Below are positions 15,195 to 22,709 of a stretch of 22,907 bases of DNA, one piece after another. Made by a program: the position numbers and the translations under genes. The stretch's first letter is position 1; each line of letters opens with the position of its first letter. The DNA comes from Chloroflexota bacterium (lineage in GTDB: Bacteria > Chloroflexota > Limnocylindria > Limnocylindrales > CSP1-4): the NCBI GenBank assembly GCA_016875645.1, contig VGPE01000013.1:1-22907 (forward strand), given 5' to 3'. Under the pieces are notes generated by a model that was given only the letters and a program-made list of their open reading frames with translations, was not told where the DNA came from and made no database searches.

Positions 15195-15830
15195 TCACGC
15201 CCGTGATCGCCGGGTGGGATGGGGACGACGACCGGACCCTTCGCCGGGCTCGGCGTGCTCGGCAGCCATCGTCGCGACGAGGCGATGGAAGCGGGTCTCT
15301 CCCGCGAGCTCCGGATGGAAGCTGGTGGCGATGACGTTGCCCTGTCGGACCGCGACGATCCGGCCGTCGTCCAGCTTCGCCAGGACGTCGACCTCCGGTC
15401 CCGATCGCTCGATGATCGGGGCGCGGATGAACACCGCATGAACCGGGGCGTTCCCGAGGACCGGGACCGCGAGCTCGGCCTCGAAGGAGTCCAGCTGGCG
15501 GCCGAACGCGTTGCGCTCCACCGTGACGTCCAGCAGGGGCAGGACCGGCGCCTCGCCGCCGGCGATCTCTCGCGCAAGGACGATCATTCCGGCACAGGTC
15601 CCGAAGAGTGGTGCACCCCGGCGCGCCAGCCGCAGGATCGGCTCGCGGAGCCCCCAGCGATCGATGAGGCGGCGCATGGTGGTGCTCTCACCGCCGGGCA
15701 GGATCAGCCCGTCGAGGTTCTCGAGGTCCTCGGGCAGTCGCACCGGGACGCCCTCGACACCGATGGCAGCGAGCGTGTCGAGGTGCTCCCGGAATGCGCC
15801 CTGGAGGGCGAGAACGCCGATCCGCGTCAT
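15195..15830 (-). CDS. pdxT: Pyridoxal 5'-phosphate synthase glutaminase subunit PdxT
   Basis: A 211-aa class I glutaminase, slightly longer than usual through a basic C-terminal tail. It carries GVLALQGAFREHLDTL at the N-terminus, LPGGESTTMRRL, the nucleophile in FGTCAGMIVLA (C79) and the His-Glu pair in SFHPEL (H172, E174), so the catalytic triad is complete. Family knowledge: releases ammonia from glutamine and channels it to PdxS in the 24-subunit synthase that makes pyridoxal 5'-phosphate from ribose 5-phosphate and glyceraldehyde 3-phosphate. ATG at 15830, 39 nt after the pdxS stop on the same strand; the ribosome binding site is weak. Confidence 0.96.
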   Translation of the reverse strand: MTRIGVLALQGAFREHLDTLAAIGVEGVPVRLPEDLENLDGLILPGGESTTMRRLIDRWGLREPILRLARRGAPLFGTCAGMIVLAREIAGGEAPVLPLLDVTVERNAFGRQLDSFEAELAVPVLGNAPVHAVFIRAPIIERSGPEVDVLAKLDDGRIVAVRQGNVIATSFHPELAGETRFHRLVATMAAEHAEPGEGSGRRPHPTRRSRA

Positions 15831-15869
15831 CGGCTCGGTCGCGGCCCGGGCGTCAGCCGCCGGCCCCGA

Positions 15870-16757
15870 TCACCAGCCTCGGACTGCAAGACGCTCCTGT
15901 GGCGGAATGGCTTCCATCGCGATCCCGCGCATCGGGGCCCCGAGGCCCTTGGAGACTTCGGCCAGGATCCGGGGATTGTCGAAGTGAGTTGTGGCTTGCA
16001 CGATGGCATTGGCGGTTCGCGCCGGATCCTCGGCCTTGAAGATGCCGGAACCGACGAACACGCCCTCCGCCCCGAGCTGCATCACGAGCGCAGCGTCGGC
16101 CGGGGTGGAGATGCCCCCGGCGACGAAGTTCACGACCGGCAGCCGGCCATCCTCGGCAACCTGCTTCACGACGTCGTACGGCGCCTGGAGCTCCTTGGCC
16201 GCCACGAACAGCTCGTCCTCGCGCATCGACTGCAGGCGACGGATCTGACTGAGCACGTCTCGCAGCTGGCGCACCGCCTCCACGATGTTGCCGGTGCCCG
16301 CCTCGCCCTTGGTGCGCATCATCGCCGCGCCCTCGTTGATGCGCCGGAGCGCCTCGCCGAGGTTCCGGCAGCCACAGACGAACGGCACCTTGAAGGCGTG
16401 CTTGTCGATGTGGTTGGTCTCGTCGGCGGGGGTGAGCACCTCGGACTCGTCGATGTAGTCGACGCCGAGCGCTTCGAGGATCTGGGCTTCAACGAAATGG
16501 CCGATCCGCGCCTTGGCCATGACCGGGATCGTGACCGCCGCCATGATCCCCTCGATCATCGACGGGTCGCTCATGCGGGCCACGCCACCGGCCGCGCGGA
16601 TGTCGGCCGGCACCCGCTCGAGCGCCATCACGGCAACGGCTCCGGCGTCCTCTGCGACGCGGGCCTGCTCAGGGGTGACGACGTCCATGATGACGCCGCC
16701 TTTGAGCATCTGGGCGAGCCCCTTCTTGGTCGCCCAGGTGGAGGTCTCAACGGTCAT
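15870..16757 (-). CDS. pdxS: Pyridoxal 5'-phosphate synthase lyase subunit PdxS
   Basis: A 295-aa (beta/alpha)8-barrel protein of standard length. Conserved parts include LKGGVIMDVVTPEQARVAED, AVMALERVPADIRAAGGVAR and FVAGGISTPADAALVMQLGA. The catalytic residues align with those of Bacillus subtilis: D25 in IMDV, K82 in MAKARIGH and K150 in RTKGEAGTGN. Family knowledge: condenses ribose 5-phosphate, glyceraldehyde 3-phosphate and ammonia from PdxT into pyridoxal 5'-phosphate. The ATG at 16757 is preceded by an AAGGA-like site about 11 nt upstream. First gene of a minus-strand run with pdxT; a TATACT box at 16862-16867 would give a leader of about 100 nt. Confidence 0.97.
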   Translation of the reverse strand: MTVETSTWATKKGLAQMLKGGVIMDVVTPEQARVAEDAGAVAVMALERVPADIRAAGGVARMSDPSMIEGIMAAVTIPVMAKARIGHFVEAQILEALGVDYIDESEVLTPADETNHIDKHAFKVPFVCGCRNLGEALRRINEGAAMMRTKGEAGTGNIVEAVRQLRDVLSQIRRLQSMREDELFVAAKELQAPYDVVKQVAEDGRLPVVNFVAGGISTPADAALVMQLGAEGVFVGSGIFKAEDPARTANAIVQATTHFDNPRILAEVSKGLGAPMRGIAMEAIPPQERLAVRGW

Positions 16758-16861
16758 GTCTGCTGGGTCCTTCTCGGAGCACTTCGTCGCGGGCGCGGTG
16801 CAGGCCGATGGCCCCTGCGGAACGTCGCCACAGGACTTGGGCCGTCACCGCCCGCAGGACG

Positions 16862-16867
16862 AGTATA
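16862..16867 (-). promoter_or_regulatory. Putative -10 box TATACT for pdxS
   Basis: TATACT on the minus strand, about 105 nt upstream of the pdxS ATG, in an otherwise GC-rich stretch. The position 17 nt further upstream does not match TTGACA (GGGACC) but falls in the tandem repeat at 16886-16905, so an activator could replace a -35 element. Confidence 0.4.
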
Positions 16868-16885
16868 GCCCGAGGGTTGCCGCCG

Positions 16886-16905
16886 GTCCCCGGACGTCCC
16901 CGGAC
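16886..16905. repeat. Tandem 10-bp direct repeat GTCCCCGGAC x2
   Basis: Two exact head-to-tail copies of GTCCCCGGAC with no gap. The 10-bp period is about one helical turn, so both copies face the same side of DNA. It spans roughly -35 to -55 relative to the start expected from the TATACT box of pdxS. Could be an activator or repressor site, or a chance GC repeat. Confidence 0.5.
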
Positions 16906-17139
16906 GCGGGCGCCATGCGGGTGCGCGGAACAGGGTTCGTCGTGACGCAGACCGGCCATCCGCTTTCTGAGGGCGGCCGGCCCTGGCTGCGCGGCCGCCG
17001 TTCCGTCTCGGGGATCGGTGCGCCGCATCCGGCGCCGGATCGTCGCTGAAACCTTTGGACCGCGGGCCGCCTCGATGAAGGCAGACGGCGCCACTGGTGG
17101 CGTCGAACGCACCGACGACAAGGAAAGGGGTCTCGAACG

Positions 17140-17526
17140 ATGCTCACCCGCCGCCTGGCCGCGTCGACCCTGCTGGCCGGAATCATTGCGCTCGGCGTCG
17201 CCTCGCCGATCGCCGCCAGGGACACGGACACCATCGTCCGCGGCGCCTGCAGCGGCCCGTCCGACTACAAGCTCAAGGTCGGTCCCGAGGGGCGTCTTCT
17301 CGAGGTGGAGTTCGAGGTCGACGCCAACCGCGTCGGACAGACGTGGGGCGTGCTGATCACCGACAACGACCGCACGGTCTTCCGCGGCTCCGCGGTGACC
17401 GAGGCGCCATCGGGCTCGTTCACAGTCCGCGCACGGACCCCGAACCAGGTCGGACGCGACGTCTTCGTCGCCTATGCCCGCAACACCGCCACCGGTGAGA
17501 TCTGTCGCACCACGCTGACCGTCTGA
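17140..17526 (+). CDS. Small secreted protein of unknown function
   Basis: A 128-aa protein. The ATG at 17140 has AGGAAAGGGG at 17121-17130 with a 9-nt spacer. Residues 1-26 form a signal peptide: LTRRLA, hydrophobic core STLLAGIIALGVA, cleavage near PIAA-RD. The mature part is about 100 residues and mostly beta-strand-like (LLEVEFEVDANRVGQTW, GVLITDNDRTVFRG, VGRDVFVAYARNTATG). It has exactly two cysteines, C37 near its beginning and C122 near its end, which could form a disulfide clasping a single immunoglobulin-like sandwich. I do not recognise a named family. It stands alone with hairpins directly after its stop, so it is probably a one-gene transcript. Confidence 0.8.
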   Translation: MLTRRLAASTLLAGIIALGVASPIAARDTDTIVRGACSGPSDYKLKVGPEGRLLEVEFEVDANRVGQTWGVLITDNDRTVFRGSAVTEAPSGSFTVRARTPNQVGRDVFVAYARNTATGEICRTTLTV

Positions 17527-17533
17527 CCCGTCC

Positions 17534-17548
17534 TGCGGCGGCGCCGCA
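17534..17548 (+). terminator. Short hairpin after the small secreted-protein gene
   Basis: TGCGGC (17534-17539) and GCCGCA (17543-17548) pair around a 3-nt loop, 7 nt after the stop codon. It precedes the stronger hairpin at 17560-17589; together they form a tandem terminator candidate. Confidence 0.4.
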
Positions 17549-17559
17549 TCGGCAATTCA

Positions 17560-17589
17560 GAGGGCCCGACCGGCGACGGTCGGGCCCTC
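17560..17589 (+). terminator. Strong hairpin terminator of the small secreted-protein gene
   Basis: GAGGGCCCGACC (17560-17571) and GGTCGGGCCCTC (17578-17589) are exact reverse complements: a 12-bp stem with a 6-nt loop, 33 nt after the stop. It is followed by CCCCGTCCCG, with no T-run, as is common in very GC-rich genomes. Confidence 0.7.
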
Positions 17590-17874
17590 CCCGTCCCGTG
17601 CGCCGCAGCGCTGATCGCGCTTGATCGGGAGCTTCGTGCCGTGCACGGGGCAACGGGCACCGCCGAATGCCCCGCCCCAGCGCCGCGGGCGTGATGCGGC
17701 TCGACACCGGGTCCCGCGTGACGCCGCTCCGATCGGTCGCGATCCCGAAGTCCCCACGGGAGCGCTCTCAGCGTGACCGTCCACCCGAACGGGGCGCGCG
17801 TTCGACGTCCACGGGGCGTCGGGTTCGGGGTATGCCACGCTCTGGCTCAATCCGATTGGTGTCGGGCGTAGGGC

Positions 17875-17880
17875 TACACT
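17875..17880 (+). promoter_or_regulatory. Putative -10 box TACACT upstream of the carboxylase operon
   Basis: TACACT matches the box seen before tmk. A TTGGTG (17856-17861) lies only 13 nt upstream, too close for a standard -35, so the assignment rests on the -10 match and its position ahead of the operon. Confidence 0.35.
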
Positions 17881-17933
17881 TCCCGGGATCTGGGTCGAAT
17901 TCAGCGCCTTGTCGAGTTGAATCGCAGCGTTCT

Positions 17934-17960
17934 GCTCGACCGAGGACATCTCGGTCGAGC
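17934..17960. repeat. Perfect 11-bp inverted repeat in the carboxylase operon leader
   Basis: GCTCGACCGAG (17934-17944) and CTCGGTCGAGC (17950-17960) are exact reverse complements around GACAT. As DNA it is a 27-bp near-palindrome suited to a dimeric repressor; as RNA it is a stable hairpin about 50 nt downstream of the predicted transcript start. No terminator-like T-run follows. Confidence 0.6.
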
Positions 17961-18110
17961 GCCTGCTCGAGGTCCAGGTGCTTTGACCGCCGGAACCGGC
18001 GCATCGCAGCGGCCGACCGCCAGCCAGATCAAGGGAATGCCGTCTGCCTTGGATGACGCGCCCGGCGCCCGGTCAATGCGAAGCTGCGCTTTGACATGGA
18101 GACCGCCGGG

Positions 18111-19733
18111 ATGAGCGTGTTGAAGAGCCGTCTCGACCCGACGACCGTCGAGAGCCGCGCCAACCGGGCCACCATGGAGGGGCTGGTCGCCGAGCTGCGG
18201 CTCCGGCAGGCGGCAGTCGCTGGCCGGGGCGCCGGCGGCGACGACGATTCGATCGCCCGCCACCGCAGTCGGGGCAAGCTGCCGGTCCGCGAGCGCATCG
18301 ACCGGCTGATCGACCCCGCGTCGGCGTTCCTGGAGCTGAGCCCGTTGGCGGCCGCCGGCGTCTACGAGGACGAGCCCGCATCGGCTGGGATCGTGACCGG
18401 CCTCGCCCGGATCGAGGGCACACTGTGCGTCATCGTCGGCAACGACGCCACTGTCAAGGGCGGCACCTACTACCCGCTCACCGTGAAGAAGCACCTGCGG
18501 GCGCAGGAGATCGCGCTCGAGAACCGGCTGCCCTGCGTCTACCTGGTCGACAGCGGAGGCGCATTCCTGCCACTCCAGGCGGACGTCTTCCCGGACCGCG
18601 AGCACTTCGGGCGCATCTTCTACAACCAGGCACGGCTATCGGCCGCCGGCGTTTCGCAGGTTGCCCTGGTCATGGGCTCGTCCACGGCGGGTGGTGCCTA
18701 CGTCCCGGCGATGAGCGACGAGACGGTCATCGTCCGCGGCACGGGCACCATCTTCCTGGGCGGCCCGCCGCTGGTGAAGGCCGCCACCGGCGAGGATGTG
18801 TCGGCGGAGGATCTGGGCGGCGCTGACGTGCACGCCCGTCGCAGCGGCGTGGCCGACCACGAAGCGCTCGACGACGAGCATGCGCTGGCGTTGGGCCGCT
18901 CCATCGTTGCCAACCTGAATCGTGCCCGTCCGTCGCTGCCCTGGGACCGGCGGGAGCCCGAGCCCCCGGCCGTGGCCGGAACCGGCGATCACGCGCGCAA
19001 CGTCGCCCACCTCTACGACGCGATCCCGACCGACCTGCGCCGGCCGCTCGACGTCCGGGAGGTGATCGCGCGCCTCCTCGACGGCAGCCGCTTCCACGAG
19101 TTCAAGCCGCTCTACGGCGAAACGCTCGTCTGCGGCTTCGGACATCTCGAGGGCTGGCCGGTCGGCGTCATCGCCAACGACGGGATCCTGTTCAGCCAGT
19201 CGGCGCTCAAGGGTGCGCACTTCATCGAATTGGCGGCCAAGCGCAAGATCCCGCTCGTGTTCCTCCAGAACATCACCGGGTTCATGGTCGGCCGCGAGTA
19301 CGAGGCCGGTGGCATCGCGAAGGACGGCGCCAAGATGGTGATGGCCGTCGCGTGCGCCGAGGTGCCCAAGTTCACCGTCATCGTGGGCGGCAGCTTCGGG
19401 GCCGGGAACTATGCAATGGCCGGGCGGGCGTATGGGCCGCGATTCGTCTGGTCCTGGCCGAACGCGCGGATCAGCGTCATGGGCGGTGCGCAGGCTGCAC
19501 GCGTGCTGTCGACGGTCCGCGGCGGTTTCACGGGCGACGAGGAGCGGGACGCGCTCGAGGCCCCGATCCTCTCCCGCTACGAGGCCGAAGGCTCCCCCTG
19601 GTATGCAACGGCGCGGCTCTGGGACGACGGCGTGATCGACCCGCTGGACACGCGGCGGGTCCTGGCGATGGGCCTTGACGCCGCCATGCACGCGCCGATC
19701 CCGGAGACGCGCTTCGGCGTGTTCCGGATGTAA
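18111..19733 (+). CDS. mccB: Methylcrotonyl-CoA carboxylase, carboxyltransferase (beta) subunit
   Basis: A 540-aa protein of standard length. The ATG at 18111 has GGAGA at 18098-18102 with an 8-nt spacer; an in-frame ATG at 18096 lacks one. The N-terminal crotonase-like half has HFGRIFYNQARLSAAGVSQ and GSSTAGGAYVPAMSDE. The C-terminal half has FLQNITGFMVGREYEAGGIA, VGGSFGAGNYAMAGRAYGP and WPNARISVMGG. These are the oxyanion-hole and acyl-CoA-binding segments of the methylcrotonyl/geranyl-CoA carboxylase group, distinct from propionyl-CoA carboxylases. Family knowledge: transfers carboxyl from biotin to 3-methylcrotonyl-CoA in leucine breakdown. First gene of a tight operon that also holds a hydratase and a biotin carboxylase. 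Geranyl-CoA as substrate is less likely given the hydratase type. Confidence 0.93.
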   Translation: MSVLKSRLDPTTVESRANRATMEGLVAELRLRQAAVAGRGAGGDDDSIARHRSRGKLPVRERIDRLIDPASAFLELSPLAAAGVYEDEPASAGIVTGLARIEGTLCVIVGNDATVKGGTYYPLTVKKHLRAQEIALENRLPCVYLVDSGGAFLPLQADVFPDREHFGRIFYNQARLSAAGVSQVALVMGSSTAGGAYVPAMSDETVIVRGTGTIFLGGPPLVKAATGEDVSAEDLGGADVHARRSGVADHEALDDEHALALGRSIVANLNRARPSLPWDRREPEPPAVAGTGDHARNVAHLYDAIPTDLRRPLDVREVIARLLDGSRFHEFKPLYGETLVCGFGHLEGWPVGVIANDGILFSQSALKGAHFIELAAKRKIPLVFLQNITGFMVGREYEAGGIAKDGAKMVMAVACAEVPKFTVIVGGSFGAGNYAMAGRAYGPRFVWSWPNARISVMGGAQAARVLSTVRGGFTGDEERDALEAPILSRYEAEGSPWYATARLWDDGVIDPLDTRRVLAMGLDAAMHAPIPETRFGVFRM

Positions 19734-19735
19734 GG

Positions 19736-20602
19736 GTGGGCACCGAAGCCAGGGTCGCGTTCGCGACATGCGCGGCATTCGCCGGCCTCGACGTCGACGA
19801 TCGCCTGCTGCTCGACCCGCTCGTCGGGCTGGGCGTGACGGCCGAACCCGCCGTCTGGGACGACCCGGCCGTCGACTGGGCGCGCTTCGATGCGGTCGTC
19901 GTTCGCTCGACGTGGGACTACCCGGAACGGCTCGATGCGTTCCTGGCCTGGGCGGGATCGGTCCCGCGGCTCATCAACCCGTTCGAGATGGTTCGCTGGA
20001 ACACCGACAAGCGCTATCTCCTCGACCTTGCGGCCACCGGCATCGAGATCGTGCCGACGGCATTCGCGAACCCGGCCGCCGCCTTCGTGTCGATTCCCGC
20101 CGACTGGAGCGAGGTTGTCGTGAAGCCAGCCGCGTCGGCGGGATCGCGAGAGACCGCGCGGTACACCCGTGACGACGAGCGAGTCTGGCCGCACGTCGAG
20201 CGGATCCTGGGCAACGGCCGGATCGCGATGGTCCAGCCTTACCAGCACGGGGTGGACAGCCGCGGTGAAACGGGTCTGGTCTATGCGGGCGGCGCCTTCT
20301 CCCACGCCTTCCGCAAGGGCCCGCTCCTCCCTCCGAGCGGTGAGATCACCGACCGGCTCTTCGCGCAGGAGGACATCTCGCCGCGCGTCCCGAGCGCGGA
20401 GGAGCGGGCGCTCGGCGATGCCACGATCGCGCACGTGATCGGTCGGTTCGGGCTGCCGGCATACGCGCGCGTCGACGTCCTGCCGGGGCCACAGGTCATC
20501 GAAGTGGAGCTGGTCGAGCCGTCGCTGTACCTCGCCCATGGACCGGGTTCGCCGGACCGATTCGCGCGTGCCATCGCGGCGGCCGTGGCGGTGCCCGGAT
20601 GA
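19736..20602 (+). CDS. ATP-grasp ligase of RimK/glutathione-synthetase type, unknown substrate
   Basis: A 288-aa protein. The GTG start lies 2 nt after the carboxylase stop, and its own stop overlaps the next start (ATGA at 20599-20602), so it is embedded in the operon. Visible are an N-terminal Rossmann-like domain ending in FDAVVVRSTWDYPERLDAFL, the mid-domain INPFEMVRWNTDKRYLLDLA, the ATP-grasp lysine strand WSEVVVKPAASAGSRETARY, and the metal-binding end YARVDVLPGPQVIEVELVEP. Family knowledge: ATP-grasp enzymes join a carboxylate to an amine or thiol through an acylphosphate. Proteins with the RSTWDYP motif are widespread and, to my knowledge, uncharacterised. No reason for its place in a leucine pathway operon can be read from the sequence. 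Confidence 0.85.
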   Translation: MGTEARVAFATCAAFAGLDVDDRLLLDPLVGLGVTAEPAVWDDPAVDWARFDAVVVRSTWDYPERLDAFLAWAGSVPRLINPFEMVRWNTDKRYLLDLAATGIEIVPTAFANPAAAFVSIPADWSEVVVKPAASAGSRETARYTRDDERVWPHVERILGNGRIAMVQPYQHGVDSRGETGLVYAGGAFSHAFRKGPLLPPSGEITDRLFAQEDISPRVPSAEERALGDATIAHVIGRFGLPAYARVDVLPGPQVIEVELVEPSLYLAHGPGSPDRFARAIAAAVAVPG

Positions 20603-21903
20603 GCCTTGCCACGCCGGACGGTCGGATCCTCTCGATCAACGTGTCATCTGGCGGCGTGCCGAAGCTGCCGGTCCCCGAGGCGCGCGTGACCGAGGCCGGA
20701 CTCGAGGGTGACCGCCAGCGCGAGACGACCGTCCACGGCGGACCGACACGGGCGATCAGCCTGCTCGCGATCGAGACGATCGAGCGCGTCCAGGCCGATG
20801 GTCACCCGATCGAGCCCGGGTCCGCGGGCGAGAACCTGACGACGGCCGGCATCGAGATCGGACGCCTTGCGCCGGGGACGCGGCTGCTGATCGGGGAGGA
20901 CGTGGCCAGCGCAGTGGAGCTGGAGATCAACATTCCCGCCAACCCGTGCAAGACGATTCGAGCAAGCTTCCGCGACGGCCGGTTCTCGCGGCTCTCGACG
21001 AAGAACCACCCGGGCGACACGCGGGTCTATGCGTGGGTCCGGAGGCGTGGGACCATTCGGGCCGGGGATCCCATTCGCGTTCTCCCGGCGTCCCCGGACG
21101 CTGAGGGCACGACGTTTCCCACCTTCGACGCGCACGATTCGATCGAGCAGGCCGCAACGCTGGGGCTGTGGCAGGCCGCCACGGCGGCCGGCTACAGGAT
21201 GCGCATCGTCCACGATGGCGAGCTGCTCATGGGGACCAGCCCCGACCTGCCCGGCTCCGCGTTCAATCAGATCCGGGGGTTCGACACGCTGCCGCACGAG
21301 CTGCCACGCATGGAGCGCTTCGCCGCCGAGGCGCTGCACCCCGTCGTCGTGCACGCTCGCCGGCCGCCCCGGCCCGCTGCGACGCCCAGCCAGGAGCGGG
21401 TGCTGCTGTCCGCCGTGCCGGAGGGTGTGGCCCGATTCAAGCTGGCCGGCGACATCGTCGTGCGCGAGGCCGACCCGGTCGCCGACGCCGCGACGTGGGC
21501 CGGCATCCTGATCGCTGCGTCCGGGATCGACGAGCCGCTGGCCACGGCCTGGCGCGCACTGGCACCGCACTTCGGACGCCACGGGACGGAACGCTGGATC
21601 GCCGACCTCGACAGGGTACCGGTGGCGACGGCCACGCTGCGCGTTCGCGGCGAGACGGGGCTGCTGCGTGGCGTCGCGATCCTGCCATCGGCCCGCGGGC
21701 GAGGGCTGCACCTGGCCCTCACTGCGATCCGGGCGAGTCGCGCGTCGGAACTCGGGGCGACGAGGCTGGTGGTCGCCCCAGCAGCGGGGAGCGCCTCGGA
21801 GCGGCATCTCCTGCGGAGCGGGTTCCAGGCACTCGGAGGCATCGGCACGTACGTGGTCCCGCGCGAGGTACGCCGGGAGCCCGACGCGGATGGGGCCCCG
21901 TGA
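20599..21903 (+). CDS. MOSC domain - GNAT domain fusion protein
   Basis: A 434-aa protein with two unrelated halves. Residues about 8-160 are a MOSC domain: SINVSSGGVPKLPV, GLEGDRQRETTVHGGPTRAI, GENLTTAGIEIGRL and the conserved cysteine in IPANPCKTI (C117). Residues about 180-425 look like a GNAT acetyltransferase: GLWQAATAAGYRMRIVHDGE at its start, then LLRGVAILPSARGRGLHLAL with the R-x-x-G-x-G/A-like acetyl-CoA loop (about 365-370), and SERHLLRSGFQALGG. Family knowledge: MOSC domains occur in molybdenum-cofactor sulfurases and in YiiM-like proteins that handle sulfur or hydroxylated substrates. Starts in ATGA overlap with the ATP-grasp gene and ends in GTGA overlap with the hydratase. No frameshift or stop separates the halves. 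Confidence 0.85.
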   Translation: MSLATPDGRILSINVSSGGVPKLPVPEARVTEAGLEGDRQRETTVHGGPTRAISLLAIETIERVQADGHPIEPGSAGENLTTAGIEIGRLAPGTRLLIGEDVASAVELEINIPANPCKTIRASFRDGRFSRLSTKNHPGDTRVYAWVRRRGTIRAGDPIRVLPASPDAEGTTFPTFDAHDSIEQAATLGLWQAATAAGYRMRIVHDGELLMGTSPDLPGSAFNQIRGFDTLPHELPRMERFAAEALHPVVVHARRPPRPAATPSQERVLLSAVPEGVARFKLAGDIVVREADPVADAATWAGILIAASGIDEPLATAWRALAPHFGRHGTERWIADLDRVPVATATLRVRGETGLLRGVAILPSARGRGLHLALTAIRASRASELGATRLVVAPAAGSASERHLLRSGFQALGGIGTYVVPREVRREPDADGAP

Positions 21904-22709
21904 GCGACGTCCTCCGCCTCGATCGGAGCGGCCCCGCGGGCGTGGTCGCCCGCGTCACCCTGACCCGGCCGCACGCCCACAACGCGTTCGATGCCGCGCT
22001 GATCGGCGATCTGCGACGGACGTTCGATGGGCTCGCTCGCGAGCCGGCCGACCGCCTCCGTGCCGTGGTGCTGGCCGGCGAAGGATCGTCGTTCTGCGCG
22101 GGCGCGGACCTCGCCTGGATGCGGGCGGCCCTGACACTTGACCGCGAGGCGAACGAGCAGGACGCCATGGCGATGGCCGAGATGTTCGAATCGCTCGACA
22201 CGTGTCCCGTGCCGCTGATCGCCCGGGTCCACGGCGCAGCCCTGGGCGGCGGAATGGGCCTCTGCGCCGTCGCGGACCTGGTCATCGCGGAGGCCGGGTC
22301 GCGGTTCGGGTTCACCGAGACACGACTGGGGCTGCTGCCGGCCGTCATCGCGCCATACGTGATCGCGAAGATCGGTGAGACGCACGCCCGCGCGCTCTTC
22401 CCCGGCGGCCGCCGGTTCGACGCGGTGCGGGCGCAGCGGATCGGGCTGGTCCACGAAGTCGTCGAAGGAGAGGCGGCGCTCGACGACGCGGTCGACGCGG
22501 CAGTTGACGACCTGCTGGCGGCCGGCCCGACGGCCATGCGTGCCGCGAAGTCGATCGTCCGCGAAGTCCGCGGCCTGCCCCACGGGTCCTCGAAGTGGCA
22601 CACGGCGCGGACGATCGCCCGCCAGCGCCAGACCGAGGAGGCGCGGGAGGGCTTCGAGGCGTTCTTCGAGAAGCGCCGGCCGACCTGGCGGAGCGACGAG
22701 TCGGGGTGA
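21900..22709 (+). CDS. liuC: Enoyl-CoA hydratase family, probable methylglutaconyl-CoA hydratase
   Basis: A 269-aa crotonase-fold protein. The GTG at 21900 overlaps the upstream stop (GTGA). Residues 60-75 (GEGSSFCAGADLAWMR) form the first oxyanion-hole loop, GAALGGGMGLCAVADLVIA (112-130) the second, and E140 in FTETRLGLLPAVIAPYVI is the likely catalytic glutamate. The glutamate often found after the GGG turn is glycine here, as in several methylglutaconyl-CoA hydratases. The ADLAWM and LGLLPAVIAPYV segments match that subgroup best. Family knowledge: hydrates 3-methylglutaconyl-CoA to HMG-CoA, the step after methylcrotonyl-CoA carboxylase in leucine breakdown. Its location between the carboxylase beta and biotin carboxylase genes supports this assignment. 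Confidence 0.88.
   Translation: MSDVLRLDRSGPAGVVARVTLTRPHAHNAFDAALIGDLRRTFDGLAREPADRLRAVVLAGEGSSFCAGADLAWMRAALTLDREANEQDAMAMAEMFESLDTCPVPLIARVHGAALGGGMGLCAVADLVIAEAGSRFGFTETRLGLLPAVIAPYVIAKIGETHARALFPGGRRFDAVRAQRIGLVHEVVEGEAALDDAVDAAVDDLLAAGPTAMRAAKSIVREVRGLPHGSSKWHTARTIARQRQTEEAREGFEAFFEKRRPTWRSDESG

Larger units (their letters stand above)
16758..17139. other. Divergent regulatory region between pdxS and the small secreted-protein gene
   Basis: No coding frame is convincing in these 382 bp. The pdxS side holds a TATACT box (minus strand, 16862-16867), a tandem 10-bp repeat just upstream of it (16886-16905), and in the leader a 7-bp inverted pair CCTGCGG (16814-16820) and CCGCAGG (16852-16858). 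The other side ends in an AGGAAAGGGG ribosome binding site (17121-17130). I could not assign a promoter for the plus-strand gene. Confidence 0.5.
17590..18110 (+). other. Gene-free leader region of the methylcrotonyl-CoA carboxylase operon
   Basis: I find no supported gene in these 521 bp; the open frames present are arginine-, serine- and proline-rich as expected from GC-rich non-coding DNA. Seen here are CCCGAAC (17784-17790) and GTTCGGG (17823-17829) as a 7-bp inverted pair, a TACACT box at 17875-17880, and an 11-bp hairpin at 17934-17960. If transcription starts near 17887, the leader would be about 220 nt. Confidence 0.5.

Noticed and set aside
15219..16868. A 549-codon plus-strand frame opposite pdxT and pdxS
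   Set aside because: pdxT and pdxS are certain on the minus strand; the opposite frame has no recognisable domain.
17047..17078. TGAAAC ... CGATGA as an ECF-type promoter for the small secreted protein
   Set aside because: The spacer is about 20 nt, too long for ECF promoters, and the match to consensus is weak.
17870..17925. tRNA-like stretch with a GGGTCGAATTC T-loop resemblance
   Set aside because: No matching T-stem, D-arm or 7-bp acceptor stem could be formed.
18091..18096. TTGACA resembling a -35 box just before the carboxylase gene
   Set aside because: No -10 element follows at 16-19 nt, and it runs directly into the ribosome binding site and start codon.
17917..18114. Possible 65-aa leader peptide from TTG at 17917
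   Set aside because: No ribosome binding site, composition like other GC-rich non-coding frames, and it runs past the real start of the carboxylase gene.
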